This document shows, in pieces, positions 25,908 through 35,304 of a stretch of DNA of 64,000 nt. The stretch covers positions 1-64,000 of the forward strand of contig JAZRUG010000019.1 in NCBI GenBank assembly GCA_045652425.1. The letters are read 5' to 3'. The position numbers and the translations under genes were made by a program. Numbering within the stretch: the first letter of the stretch is position 1; each line of letters starts with the position of its first letter. The DNA is from RGIG1995 sp045652425 (GTDB lineage Bacteria > Bacillota > Clostridia > Oscillospirales > CAG-272). A model generated the notes under the pieces. That model was given only the letters and a program-made list of their open reading frames with translations. It did no database searches and was not told the DNA's origin.

Positions 25908-26212
25908 TGTGCTTTTTTCCCGCTTTCTTTCGTAGAAAGCTTGGCAAAGAACTTGCCTCTCGGGTTTCTGCAAATTATTAATAGTAGTACAAACCCATTA
26001 TCAAAAGTTTCTTTGCCTACTTTCTTCCCGCTTTCTTTCGCAGAAAGCTTGGCAAAGAACTTGCTTCTCGGGTTTCTGCATATTATTAATAGTAGCACAA
26101 ACCCGTTATTAAAAGGTTCTTTGCCTACTTTCTTCCTTAAAGAAAGTAGGTGCCTGCTTTCTTCCTTAAAGAAAGTAGGTGCCTGCTTTTTTCCTTAAAG
26201 AAAGTAGGGCTT
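25908..26212. repeat. Composite repeat block between convergent genes
   Basis: Two tandem copies of the 110-base unit (CTTTCTTTCG(C/T)AGAAAG, CTTGGCAAAGAACTTGC, GGGTTTCTGCA, TAGTAGCACAAACCC, AAAAGGTTCTTTGCC), then three CTACTTTCTT-type hairpins. It fills the gap between the Ldh gene and the secreted-protein gene. No gene supported. Confidence 0.85.
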
Positions 26213-26215
26213 TCC

Positions 26216-26262
26216 TTGAAAAAAGCCTTCGGCGGTCTTATTCAACCGTCAAAGGCTTTTCT
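26216..26262 (-). terminator. Terminator of large secreted protein 1
   Basis: AAAAGCCTT...AAGGCTTTT stem with an internal GACGGTTGAA/GACCGCC imperfect pairing, just after the minus-strand stop at 26271. Confidence 0.75.
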
Positions 26263-26270
26263 TTTTATAT

Positions 26271-29200
26271 TTATTTCGCTGTAAATTCGTAGCCGTCTAC
26301 GAGGTGGATTTCCTGTCCGTCCAATCCCGATATACACGTATAGAGGTCGAACGTATATTCTTCGCCTGCCTTCAATTCAATTCCGCTTAAGTCAAGTCCT
26401 TTTAGATTGTATTCCGCCAACTGTACCGAGCCGTACGTCGAAGCAAGTAACTCTTTCTTCTCGCTTACCGGCTGTCCGTTTTGGCTAAATACTGCCCTTA
26501 CGGATATCATCTGCTTGTTTGCTTTGATTACCCCTTTAAGCACGCCGTTCTCCAAATTTCCTTCAAGCTCCACTCCCGATGCAATAGCCATCGGTGTGTC
26601 AACGTTACCGGTCATAAGTTCAGGTATCGACATCGGCAACGAGCCTTCGTTTATCAACGCTTGGAAGGTCTTTTCTACCTCGCCAAGAGATCTGTCGTTT
26701 TCGTTATATATATATACGCTTGTCCCGCCGCCCGCCTGGTGAATAAAATGCACTTTGCTTTTTTCCAAGTCAATAATCTGTTTAACTCCCGACCAGGATA
26801 TATCCAATTTTTTCTTCACTTCTACACCGGTTACAATTCGTACGTGTCTGCCGTTACTGGTATACTTTTGGGTTTCTTCGTCAAATATCTGCGTCGAATG
26901 AGCCGTAGCATCCCCCGGTTGAAGCTTTGCATAGGCTTCTGCCATTACCTGACTGTCTATTTGAGCAACTACTGCTTTGGTGTTATTTCTGCCACTAACA
27001 ATGTATTGCTCGTCGATTTCGTAATCGCCTACCTTAACCGTTCCATAATCCAAAGTAAGCATATTGTCTATTGATGTTAATTTTTTTGTACTTTCGCGGT
27101 TATTCAAAACGCTGTTCCAAGCAAATATCAATCCCGCCCAACAGTCATTTCCGGGGAAGTTCTTTGCATTCTCAAGTCCTGCCGCCTTTTGCTCGGGAGT
27201 CAAGTTATCAAAATCAACTATGCCGTTTTCCTCGTTAAACGTCAAATTAGGATTATCCAACGGTATGATAGGCGTTTTGTCTATCATATCAAGATAGCTC
27301 TCATATTGAGTCAACGTCTTGTTTACGTAAGGAATACCGTGATATACCTTACCAGCATAGAACACGCCATACATTCTGGTCGAGCCTGTACTTACCGAAT
27401 AGTCGTTGTAGGTTCCCTCGTTGTAGATTATAAACGTCTCTTTGGGTGTCCACTCAATGTCACTCATCTTGTACATATAGTCAACAACCTTTTGTCTTGC
27501 CGCTGCCGAACCCTCGGGGTTATAGAGATACGTCGGATCATAGTTGTTGTGTACGTCAATAACATTCTCCTGCAGCCACTCTTTTGTAGCGGAATCTTCC
27601 ATATCGCCCGCAATCGCTTGTTTCGCTACGTCATAGAAGCTTCTTTGGATTACATCGGAATATCTGTAGTATTCTTCTCCGGCATATTCAAACTTTACGT
27701 ATGCCCTTAAACTGTAATCTCTGTCGTAGTTATTCTCTCTGACAACATCGTCCCCAAACACAAGAGCTCCGAAAAGGTTGTGTAATGAATCTTGCGACCG
27801 TATACTTAATTTGGCATCGTACATTCCGTAGGTGTTCGAATGGTCAAACAGTTCTTGAGTCGTAAGCATATCGGAAGGAAGAGCTAAAATGCCGCTTTCC
27901 TTTATCGTTATATCGGGATAGTCCCCTTTCTTGTATCCGCCCCAACCGTACATCTGCTGCTTTTCTGTGTTTATTCTTATCTGAACACCATTGATAACAA
28001 CATCAGGAACTGCTACTACGTCTATTTCTGCTTCGTGATACTTCCAAGTGCCAAAATAATATTCAGCAATAGCCTTACCCGCCTTTGACGTATCGCACTT
28101 AACAGTAAATGCGGATTGGTTCTTGTCGCATTCCATAGTTGGCAAATACGTCGCTCCCTGCGTAACAGGGTTCTTGTATTCTACTTTAACCGAAGCTCCA
28201 ACTGACGAAGGAACGTCTCCGACAAAAGCAAATTTATCATTAGGCACTGACAATACTTCTCTGTTTTCGGTCATCCAATCATTAGGATATATAACGTTTG
28301 CATTCGCGGGAAGATTGGTTACAATACTGTTTAAAGCACTGTCCGAAACATTCAACGCGGCGCTAAGGTCAACGTTGATTATCGTAGGTTCAACACCCGT
28401 AACAACTTGGTTATAGGTGTTTCTGCTTAATATCTTAACTCCCGAGCTTAACGTTCCACCAGTAATTTTTATGTTTACTATGCTCGATTCCGTTTTGAAA
28501 CCACCGTTACCGGTAGCCGCTATCAAACCGGTTAGTTTACCGCCCGTTACGGTTATGTTAACGTTTCCTGCGTGAAGGGAGTACGGAACTGTATTGTGCG
28601 AGTTTCCGTATATACTACTAACCGTTCCGCCCTCGAGTTTAAGATTAACGTCGCAGTTAGATACCTTCTCACTGCCGGGGTTAGTCCAAGTTGTACCTAC
28701 AAACTTGTAAAACGTACCGCTTTTTATCGTTACGTCAATGTCTTTGTTGATAGCGCTGTATCTCTCTCCGCCTGCAATGGACAAGAAATATGCGTTGCTT
28801 GTCGTGTTCGTTTTCGTACACACCAAGCCTTCGCCGAACACCGTCTTGTTTCCGTTACAACAGATTGCCCTGTCAGCGGCAAGATTTGCATGTAAATTCA
28901 AATTCTCCCATACGGTAGGTCCGTTTAATATGGTATAGAAATATCCCGACAAAGTAAGTTTCGCGCCGTAATCAACACCGTTATATTTACTTGTAATGGT
29001 TACGGGCTTCTTCGTTTCGGGGAGATGATACTCCAAAACAGACCAATAGTTAGATTGACGAGCTTCGCTGTCGTCAATGGTATAATCTCCGCATATTACA
29101 ACAGTTCCGCCGGTTTCAGCTAATTTTTCAACTGCCTGATATAATGCGGTATTCTTGTAATTAGCATAAATCGTTACCGTTTTTTTAGTTCCGTCGGATT

Positions 29201-29429
29201 GAGTTTGGTCAAGCGTACTCGGCTCTAACTCCTCTTCCGGCAGTATTGTAGGATAGAGCGGATCTGACGCAGACGTTCCCTTTCCGCCTTCTACTGCGCT
29301 GTCGCTTACGAAAACGACGTTGTCTGCCGCATTTCCGCTGTCAGCAGATACGGTAAGTGTAAACGTCGAAGTTAGCGCCAACACAAATATAATCAACGCC
29401 ACACTTGCAAACACCAAAAATCTTTTCAT
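26271..29429 (-). CDS. Large secreted protein, beta-helix plus NlpC/P60-like C-terminal region
   Basis: About 1052 residues with a clear signal peptide (KRFLVFASVALIIFVLALTS). Residues 30-400 begin VVFVSDSAVEGGKGTSASDPLYP and contain repeated short beta motifs (GGTVVICGDY, IKSGTFYKF, LEGGTVSSIYG, VTGGKLTGLI) typical of right-handed beta-helices. A beta-rich middle follows. Near residues 770-900, GNDCWAGLIFAW and GRHVRIVTGVE resemble the catalytic Cys and His blocks of NlpC/P60 peptidases (inference). The start at 29429 follows AGGTAAAGG. It is paralogous to the next gene upstream, with its own promoter and terminator. No anchor motif is seen. Confidence 0.75.
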   Translation of the reverse strand: MKRFLVFASVALIIFVLALTSTFTLTVSADSGNAADNVVFVSDSAVEGGKGTSASDPLYPTILPEEELEPSTLDQTQSDGTKKTVTIYANYKNTALYQAVEKLAETGGTVVICGDYTIDDSEARQSNYWSVLEYHLPETKKPVTITSKYNGVDYGAKLTLSGYFYTILNGPTVWENLNLHANLAADRAICCNGNKTVFGEGLVCTKTNTTSNAYFLSIAGGERYSAINKDIDVTIKSGTFYKFVGTTWTNPGSEKVSNCDVNLKLEGGTVSSIYGNSHNTVPYSLHAGNVNITVTGGKLTGLIAATGNGGFKTESSIVNIKITGGTLSSGVKILSRNTYNQVVTGVEPTIINVDLSAALNVSDSALNSIVTNLPANANVIYPNDWMTENREVLSVPNDKFAFVGDVPSSVGASVKVEYKNPVTQGATYLPTMECDKNQSAFTVKCDTSKAGKAIAEYYFGTWKYHEAEIDVVAVPDVVINGVQIRINTEKQQMYGWGGYKKGDYPDITIKESGILALPSDMLTTQELFDHSNTYGMYDAKLSIRSQDSLHNLFGALVFGDDVVRENNYDRDYSLRAYVKFEYAGEEYYRYSDVIQRSFYDVAKQAIAGDMEDSATKEWLQENVIDVHNNYDPTYLYNPEGSAAARQKVVDYMYKMSDIEWTPKETFIIYNEGTYNDYSVSTGSTRMYGVFYAGKVYHGIPYVNKTLTQYESYLDMIDKTPIIPLDNPNLTFNEENGIVDFDNLTPEQKAAGLENAKNFPGNDCWAGLIFAWNSVLNNRESTKKLTSIDNMLTLDYGTVKVGDYEIDEQYIVSGRNNTKAVVAQIDSQVMAEAYAKLQPGDATAHSTQIFDEETQKYTSNGRHVRIVTGVEVKKKLDISWSGVKQIIDLEKSKVHFIHQAGGGTSVYIYNENDRSLGEVEKTFQALINEGSLPMSIPELMTGNVDTPMAIASGVELEGNLENGVLKGVIKANKQMISVRAVFSQNGQPVSEKKELLASTYGSVQLAEYNLKGLDLSGIELKAGEEYTFDLYTCISGLDGQEIHLVDGYEFTAK

Positions 29430-29468
29430 TGCCTTTACCTCAAAAAACATATTTATACATATATATGT

Positions 29469-29497
29469 ATTTTATCATAGTATTAAATCAAAGTCAA
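29469..29497 (-). promoter_or_regulatory. Promoter of large secreted protein 1
   Basis: Minus strand TTGACT (29492-29497), 17-base spacer, TAAAAT (29469-29474). An ATACATATATATGTAT palindrome overlaps the start region. Confidence 0.7.
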
Positions 29498-29577
29498 CAA
29501 AAACTTTCTTTTATTAAGCATTAAAGATAATATAGTGCTAAAATAAAGTGTTTGTAGGTCAATATATTACCAAAAAC

Positions 29578-29905
29578 TTTTTTCCGCTTTCTTTCGCAAA
29601 ACGGACAGTCGAGGACGCCTGTCCCTACAATATAGTGATATAGTGTGTACAAATAAATCCCTCTCCGTCGGCTTCGCCGCCACCTCTCCCGTAGGGCGAG
29701 GCTTTGGGTTTGCACAAACCGTTTACCAAAAGGTTCTTTGCCTACTTTCTTCCCGCTTTCTTTCGCAGAAAGCTTGGCAAAGAACTTGCTTCTCGGGTTT
29801 CTGCATATTATTAATAGTAGCACAAACCGCTTATTAAAAGGTTCTTTGCCTACTTTCTTCCTTAAAGAAAGTAGGTGCCTGCTTTTTTCCTTAAAGAAAG
29901 TAGGG
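29578..29905. repeat. Composite REP-like repeat block
   Basis: Contains the GACGCCTGTCCCTAC module, the ~60-base CCCTCTCCGTCGGCTTCGCC module (29657 on), the CTTTCTTTCGCAGAAAG unit and CTACTTTCTT hairpins, in the same order as at 168-505 and 36355-36750. It fills the gap between the two secreted-protein genes. Confidence 0.85.
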
Positions 29906-29917
29906 GGGAAAGCAATT

Positions 29918-29951
29918 AAAAAAAGACGGATTCGAAAATCCGTCTTTTTTG
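29918..29951 (-). terminator. Terminator of large secreted protein 2
   Basis: Perfect AAAAAAGACGGATT/AATCCGTCTTTTTT stem around CGAA, immediately after the stop at 29960. Confidence 0.93.
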
Positions 29952-29959
29952 GTTTGTTA

Positions 29960-32900
29960 TTATTCAGCAAGAGCTGCAGGTGCTACAAATGACATATTGT
30001 TCCAAATCGTTGTGAACGTGGGTGTATAGCCTGTTGCTATATGATTGTCGTTGTCAACGTCATTGGGATATTTATCTGCATCTGTGTAGCTGCTTACGTA
30101 ACCGGGAGTGCCTACCTTCAATGATATATTGTAGGTTTCGCCTTCGGTAAGTCCAAATCTTGTTGTCAAATCAAGCTCTGTTATATCATACTTCGCAAGG
30201 TGCATAGCTTCGCTTGTAAGATAGATAACTTCGTTTACGTTCTTGCCGTTGCCTGTTACTGTAACGTCCAACGATACTATCTGCATATTAGACTTGATTG
30301 TACCGTTGAGCTCGCCGTCCGCAATATCGGTATCTGTCATTACTACGGAAAGTTTATCAACAAGACCTGTAGAAAGTTCTGTAATTCTTGAAGGAATGTA
30401 TGTTGTAATCAAGAGGTTGTCAAAGCTGTATTCGCGAACTTTCCAGCATGAATTGTTCAATGACCAACCTAAATTTACACCGCTTTCAGCACTTGTTCCG
30501 TCTTTGAGATTTACAAAAGGTACAGACCAGTTTGCACATTCAAGTGTCTTTACAATACTGCTTCCGGGGTTTTCTGCATTGTAGTATACGTCAACAACCA
30601 ATCTTGTATGTCCGGAATCTGTATAGTGAATCATACCGTCACCGGGCTTAACTGACTTGTATGCGTTATACATAACCTCAAGTCCTGCTTTTGAGGCTTC
30701 ATAGTTTATAGACTTAATGCTGCCGTCTTCATCTTTGTTAAATACTATACCGTTTGATTCAATAATTTCTTGTGTGTTATTCTGGTTTGTAATACCTTTG
30801 TAGTTATAGTCGCCTACTGCAAACACGTTACTGTTGCTTCCGGGTACTACACGGTAGGTAGCTGTAAGTCTTGATGTTGACGTCGTGTTATTCAAAGCAA
30901 GGTTCCATGCAGAGAATACCGCCTTCGAACAGTGTGAACCGGGGATTATCGTATAGTTCATATATGCATCAACTCTACGCTCGGGCTGACCACCGATAAA
31001 GCCAAGGATACCATCATCTTCTCTAAGATTGTAGTACATCCAGGAAGCCATACTTGAATGGTTTGAATCCTTTTCCCATGCAGCCACCGTTTGAGGAACT
31101 GATTTACCGTCGTACGGTGTAAACTCGTCCATCTCATAGGTCAACTCCATAAGTCTGTTGAATGACTCAAAGTTCGACGTCTGCATCCAGTTTTTACTAC
31201 TACTTGTATAGGGCATACCGTAATATGTCTTACCCTTTTCGAATATACCTGCCATAGAAACGCCGACAGCAAGATTTTCGCCGTATGTTCCGCGTATCTC
31301 TTCGATTTCCGCATTGGTACGGTCGCCTGTATTATTGTACATAGCAAAGGTTTCTTTCGGGCTCCACTCAATGTTAGCCATAAGTTCCATATAGTCAACT
31401 ACTTTTCTGCGAAGCGTAGCAAGTTCATCGTCGGAAACATACTGGTTCTTAACATCAAAGTTGTTTGAAACATATATAAGCTTATCATTAAGGTGGCTTA
31501 TTACTTCAGCTTTTTCTACCTCTGTATTAGCAACTGCCTGTTTTGCCATTTCATAGGGATTTCTTACGATTGCATCGGAATATGCTATATATTCTGCTTC
31601 GCCGACAGTATACTTAACGTATGCTCTCGCTGTGTAATCCAAAATAAATTCTCTTTGGTTAATATCGCCTACCATACATTCAAAACGTGTATTACCGTCG
31701 AACTTGTATGTATCACCAAGGTTTGCTGTATACACAATGTTACCAAAAGCGTTATCAAGTGTGAGCTTGGAATCATCTTTAATCAAATATGACTTAAGTG
31801 CGAGAATTCCAGCTTCCTTAACAGTTACGTTTTCGTGGAGAGTGTATTCACCTACAAAACGGAGTGTCTGCTTGTCGCCTGTCGTCTTAAGTCTTGCGCC
31901 GAGAAGCGTAACCTGGGGAGCTTCTACGCAATTAGCAATCTTTGCCGACTGATAAGCTTTACCGCCGTAACGATACCAAACTAATGTGTTCGTATCGTTG
32001 AAGGTCATTGTAAATGCTGTGTTTCTTTCATCATATTTTACAAACTGTGTTAACGTTGCGCTTGTAGCCTTGTTTGTGAAGGTTGCCTTCAAAATTGAAC
32101 CTACAGGCTTTGTTACACCTTTGATAAAAGGATCGGGGGTTGTAGGAACAACCGTTCCTGCTACATTCGTTGCGCACTCTACCTTGGTAATCCATGATGC
32201 AGGATAAAGAACGTTATTTCCCTCCCAGTTGGATATAAAGAAGTTCAACAATGCATCCTTTCCGTTTGCATTACCACGTCTTTTTATGTTTGCATCATCT
32301 GCAATATCGAGAGTATATTCAGCATCGTAAACAGCATCGTTAAAACTGTTGAGATCACCGGAGGCATCAATATACTTCTTGATTTTAATTTCGTTGTATT
32401 CACCGCCGGAAATCTTTATGTACGCTTTGGATCCTTCGTTTACAAATTTAGTGTTGTTCGCTGCGTAAATGTATCCTCTTATACTTGCGCTTCCGCCAAC
32501 GTTAATGTATACGTCGCCATCAACGGATACACCGTCAGAGAACTGCGACGTTCCGCAGACAGAACCTCTGACAACACCGCCAAGAACGGTAACTTTTACA
32601 TCACCGGTCTGAACGTCAACTGCTGTTCTGGTCTGATATACGGGAATCTTGTTTCCGTCTGCGTCAAGCTTATCTTGAGTTACGCCATTAACTGTTTCCT
32701 GTTCCCAAACTAAATTATCTCCGTCTTTCTTCTGAATGGGGTTGCCCTCTTCATCTACAACATTTTCAGATCTGGTTACGCCCCACGTACTCCCTGCAAT
32801 ATATGCGTAGGTACCACTCTTGATGATAACCTCGGAATCTGCAGTATAGTCGCCGTATCTCTTACCACCGGCAATAGATATATAATGAGCTCCGCCGCTT

Positions 32901-33544
32901 CCGGTTGCATCTACGGAAGGATCAACCAATGCCGTCTTAATGCCTTCGCCCATTTCAATTCTGTTTCCGCATGCGCAGATAACACGTTTTTCACCAAGTG
33001 TCTTTATTGTAATATTCTCAAATACTGAAGGAGAACCCATAAGCAAGTATGAAGGCGCGGAAATTCCGAGATATGCGCCACTGCTGGCATAGTCTACTCC
33101 GTCGTATTTACTGGTTATTGTAATCTCATAATCGGAAGTCGGCAACGTAAAATCTTTGTAACTTCCCGAGGCTCCGTGAGAGTTAGATGCATTTATGTCT
33201 ACAGGTCCGCAGATTACGATCGTACCGCCTGTGTCTACAAGCTTCTCTGCAGCCTGATACAATGCGCTTCTTAAATAATATTTACCGTATCTGTTGGTTT
33301 CTTCGCCTTTTTCGTTAAGAACAACAGTTTCACTAACAAAAAAGTCGTCAACCGCAACAGGTCTCAACGGGTTGTTGGCGTCCTTACCGGAACCGTCGCC
33401 CGTAGCGTAATTATCCGAAACGAAAATTACGTTCTTCGGATTTGTATTCTCTGTCGTAGCCGTCGTATTAAAAGCAAACAACGATACAGACATAACTACT
33501 GCTAAAAGCAGAGCTATTAGGGTTAAAGCTAGGAATTTTTTCAT
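29960..33544 (-). CDS. Large secreted protein 2, paralogue of protein 1
   Basis: 1194 residues with a signal peptide (KKFLALTLIALLLAVVMSVSLF). It shares the architecture of the neighbour: an opening NVIFVSDNYATGDGSGKDANNPLRP, ALYQAAEKLVDTGGTIVICG, a beta-helix-like region with IKSGTYAYIAG and VLGGVVRGSVCG, a beta-rich middle, then the block VVDYMELMANIEWSPKETFAMYN. The putative Cys block is GSHCSKAVFSAWN and the His block SGHTRLVVDVYY. About 60 residues inserted after residue 250 (EEGNPIQKKDGDNL region) are absent in protein 1. Function unknown; a surface-acting hydrolase is the working guess. Strong promoter upstream. Confidence 0.75.
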   Translation of the reverse strand: MKKFLALTLIALLLAVVMSVSLFAFNTTATTENTNPKNVIFVSDNYATGDGSGKDANNPLRPVAVDDFFVSETVVLNEKGEETNRYGKYYLRSALYQAAEKLVDTGGTIVICGPVDINASNSHGASGSYKDFTLPTSDYEITITSKYDGVDYASSGAYLGISAPSYLLMGSPSVFENITIKTLGEKRVICACGNRIEMGEGIKTALVDPSVDATGSGGAHYISIAGGKRYGDYTADSEVIIKSGTYAYIAGSTWGVTRSENVVDEEGNPIQKKDGDNLVWEQETVNGVTQDKLDADGNKIPVYQTRTAVDVQTGDVKVTVLGGVVRGSVCGTSQFSDGVSVDGDVYINVGGSASIRGYIYAANNTKFVNEGSKAYIKISGGEYNEIKIKKYIDASGDLNSFNDAVYDAEYTLDIADDANIKRRGNANGKDALLNFFISNWEGNNVLYPASWITKVECATNVAGTVVPTTPDPFIKGVTKPVGSILKATFTNKATSATLTQFVKYDERNTAFTMTFNDTNTLVWYRYGGKAYQSAKIANCVEAPQVTLLGARLKTTGDKQTLRFVGEYTLHENVTVKEAGILALKSYLIKDDSKLTLDNAFGNIVYTANLGDTYKFDGNTRFECMVGDINQREFILDYTARAYVKYTVGEAEYIAYSDAIVRNPYEMAKQAVANTEVEKAEVISHLNDKLIYVSNNFDVKNQYVSDDELATLRRKVVDYMELMANIEWSPKETFAMYNNTGDRTNAEIEEIRGTYGENLAVGVSMAGIFEKGKTYYGMPYTSSSKNWMQTSNFESFNRLMELTYEMDEFTPYDGKSVPQTVAAWEKDSNHSSMASWMYYNLREDDGILGFIGGQPERRVDAYMNYTIIPGSHCSKAVFSAWNLALNNTTSTSRLTATYRVVPGSNSNVFAVGDYNYKGITNQNNTQEIIESNGIVFNKDEDGSIKSINYEASKAGLEVMYNAYKSVKPGDGMIHYTDSGHTRLVVDVYYNAENPGSSIVKTLECANWSVPFVNLKDGTSAESGVNLGWSLNNSCWKVREYSFDNLLITTYIPSRITELSTGLVDKLSVVMTDTDIADGELNGTIKSNMQIVSLDVTVTGNGKNVNEVIYLTSEAMHLAKYDITELDLTTRFGLTEGETYNISLKVGTPGYVSSYTDADKYPNDVDNDNHIATGYTPTFTTIWNNMSFVAPAALAE

Positions 33545-33577
33545 ATTATCTCCCCAATCCTAAATATAATTATATTT

Positions 33578-33606
33578 ATTATACACTACTCCCGCTTTTC
33601 TGTCAA
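33578..33606 (-). promoter_or_regulatory. Promoter of large secreted protein 2
   Basis: Minus strand TTGACA (33601-33606), 17-base spacer, TATAAT (33578-33583). Confidence 0.9.
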
Positions 33607-33711
33607 GCAAAAAATTAACATTTTGTTAATCATTAGAATGTTTTGGTTACAAAATCAATGTCTTTTTTTTAATAAGCGTATACTTTTTCAAACATCCCCC
33701 CCACTCTTCAC

Positions 33712-33752
33712 TAAAAAATGTGTGTGTTTAACCCAACACACACATTTTTCTT
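33712..33752 (-). terminator. Terminator of mecA-udg
   Basis: AAAAATGTGTGTGTT/AACACACACATTTTT stem around TAACCC, overlapping the glycosylase stop codon. Confidence 0.88.
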
Positions 33753-34323
33753 ATTTAAGTTCATCAAGTTTTCTCTTAATATTCTTCATATCGATAAGCA
33801 TATCTTCCTTACGTCTGGGATCTCGCAACAATGCCGCAGGGTGATATACCGCGCATATCGTATATCCGTTCTTCTCATAAAATATACCGTGTTCCTGCGT
33901 TATCCTGAAATCTTCCTTTATAAGCCGCTTCGCCGATATTCTCCCAAGACATACGATTATTTTCGGTTTTATAAGCCTTACCTGCTCTCGCAGATACTCT
34001 ATACATAAATCCTGCTCTTCTTCCTTGGGATCGCGGTTCTTCGGCGGTCGGCATTTCAGCATATTGGCTATAAATACCCTTTCTCTGTCTATATCCACTT
34101 GATATAGAAACTTGTCAAGAAGTTTTCCCGCAGCCCCAACAAACGGTGTACCGCTTAAATCCTCTTTCTCTCCGGGTGCTTCTCCTATAAACATTATCTC
34201 TGCCGTTCTGTCGCCCGAGCCGAATACTACGTTCGTTCTCGTTTCACATAAAGCGCATTTCGTGCAGCTCTTGCATCTTTTCTCAAGTTCTTCCCATTCT
34301 CTTTGAATTTCTGCTTCTGTCAT
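33751..34323 (-). CDS. Family 4 uracil-DNA glycosylase
   Basis: A 190-residue UDG of the thermostable 4Fe-4S family, which removes uracil from DNA. N-terminal CKSCTKCALC provides cluster cysteines, with a further Cys in ANMLKCRPP. The catalytic motif is GEAPGEKEDLSGTPFVGAAGKLLD and the DNA-binding motif is CAVYHPAALLR near the end. It lies 4 bases after mecA, so the two form an operon. Length is typical. Confidence 0.94.
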   Translation of the reverse strand: MTEAEIQREWEELEKRCKSCTKCALCETRTNVVFGSGDRTAEIMFIGEAPGEKEDLSGTPFVGAAGKLLDKFLYQVDIDRERVFIANMLKCRPPKNRDPKEEEQDLCIEYLREQVRLIKPKIIVCLGRISAKRLIKEDFRITQEHGIFYEKNGYTICAVYHPAALLRDPRRKEDMLIDMKNIKRKLDELK

Positions 34324-34327
34324 ACTT

Positions 34328-34957
34328 TCACCGTTTTCTTTTTATGTTTTTTCCTATTGCCTCTACTGCATTTTCTTTTATTAAAGGATAGGTGTGTTCC
34401 GCTATGTAAAGCATCGCGTCTTTCCCACCAAAACGTGTTCCGTATTCGGCGGCAAGGTCGCTCTTTGCTATACTCTTTCTTTTTCTGCTTCTGTCATTTG
34501 TGGGTATCTCTTCTTGCAACACTAAATAATATCGGCTATCTCCCTTGTTATTCTTGGATGTATAAAGCCCACTCTCGTTTGTGTATCCGCTTGATTTCAA
34601 TACAGAACATACATCTGCAACGTCGGATATCTCCTCAAATATATATACGCAATACTCTTTTTTCTTGCGCTGTACGGGCGTCTTTTCTTTTGCTCCCATA
34701 TACCTTTCGCCCTCGGGTTTGCATATGAAATATACCTCGCACCCTCCGTCCTTCGAAGGATATACCTGTATAACCAGCCGCCCCGTCGTGCTGTCAAATC
34801 CCGTCTTTATCTTCGCTTCTTCAAGTATACCCTCAAACATCTTCCTTACGTCTTTTTCACCGTAAGTTAATAAATCCTCGGATATTCCGTTATCCTCCAT
34901 CTCGTCTGCCGTTAGCATTATTTTAAGCTTACTTTCGCTTATAAGTATCAGTTCCAT
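34328..34957 (-). CDS. mecA: Adaptor protein MecA family
   Basis: A 209-residue MecA-like adaptor that delivers substrates to ClpC for degradation. The N-terminal part (LISESKLKIMLTADEMEDNGIS) is the substrate-binding segment. The C-terminal part (from about residue 100: YCVYIFEEISDVADVCSVL, SGLYTSKNNKGDSRYYLVL) matches the ClpC-binding domain. A basic linker (KEKTPVQRKKKEY) joins them. In other Firmicutes MecA controls competence and stress regulators; its targets here are unknown. First gene of a two-gene operon with the glycosylase. Confidence 0.88.
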   Translation of the reverse strand: MELILISESKLKIMLTADEMEDNGISEDLLTYGEKDVRKMFEGILEEAKIKTGFDSTTGRLVIQVYPSKDGGCEVYFICKPEGERYMGAKEKTPVQRKKKEYCVYIFEEISDVADVCSVLKSSGYTNESGLYTSKNNKGDSRYYLVLQEEIPTNDRSRKRKSIAKSDLAAEYGTRFGGKDAMLYIAEHTYPLIKENAVEAIGKNIKRKR

Positions 34958-35001
34958 TTGGTTCCCTACCGCCCCTTTGCGTTTTTTTGACTATTGCTAT
35001 C

Positions 35002-35030
35002 ATTATACGCTATTACGGGGCGTTTTGTAA
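35002..35030 (-). promoter_or_regulatory. Promoter of mecA-udg
   Basis: Minus strand TTACAA (35025-35030), 17-base spacer, TATAAT (35002-35007). Confidence 0.7.
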
Positions 35031-35059
35031 CCGCTAACTTTTTGGCATTTTTGGTGGCT

Positions 35060-35260
35060 TTTCCCTACTTTCTTTTAAGGAAAGAAAGTAGGCAAAGAAA
35101 CCTCGAATATCTTGGTTTCTACCACTATCTATTATTCGTACAAACTTTCTTTCTATATCGTAGGGGACGGCGCCCTCGACGTCCCGTTTCCCTAAAAAAG
35201 TTAGCAAAAACCTTACTTCTCCGGTCTGTGCGAACAATATAACATTCTCCAGTGGGAGAA
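35060..35260. repeat. Composite repeat block
   Basis: CTACTTTCTTTTAAGGAAAGAAAGTAG hairpin, CCTCGAATATCTTGGTTTCTACC module (also at 21404) and the TCGTAGGGGACGGCGCCCTCGACGTCCCG hairpin module. Lies between mecA and gpsA; no gene supported. Confidence 0.8.
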
Positions 35261-35304
35261 GCTACAAGGTTATGCAGTAATCACAAAGAAATAGTACATT
35301 CAAA

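Noticed and set aside
24929..26098. 389-codon open frame on the minus strand
   Set aside because: It runs antisense through the Ldh-family gene and then through repeat blocks; no ribosome binding site or family resemblance. A shadow of biased codon use.
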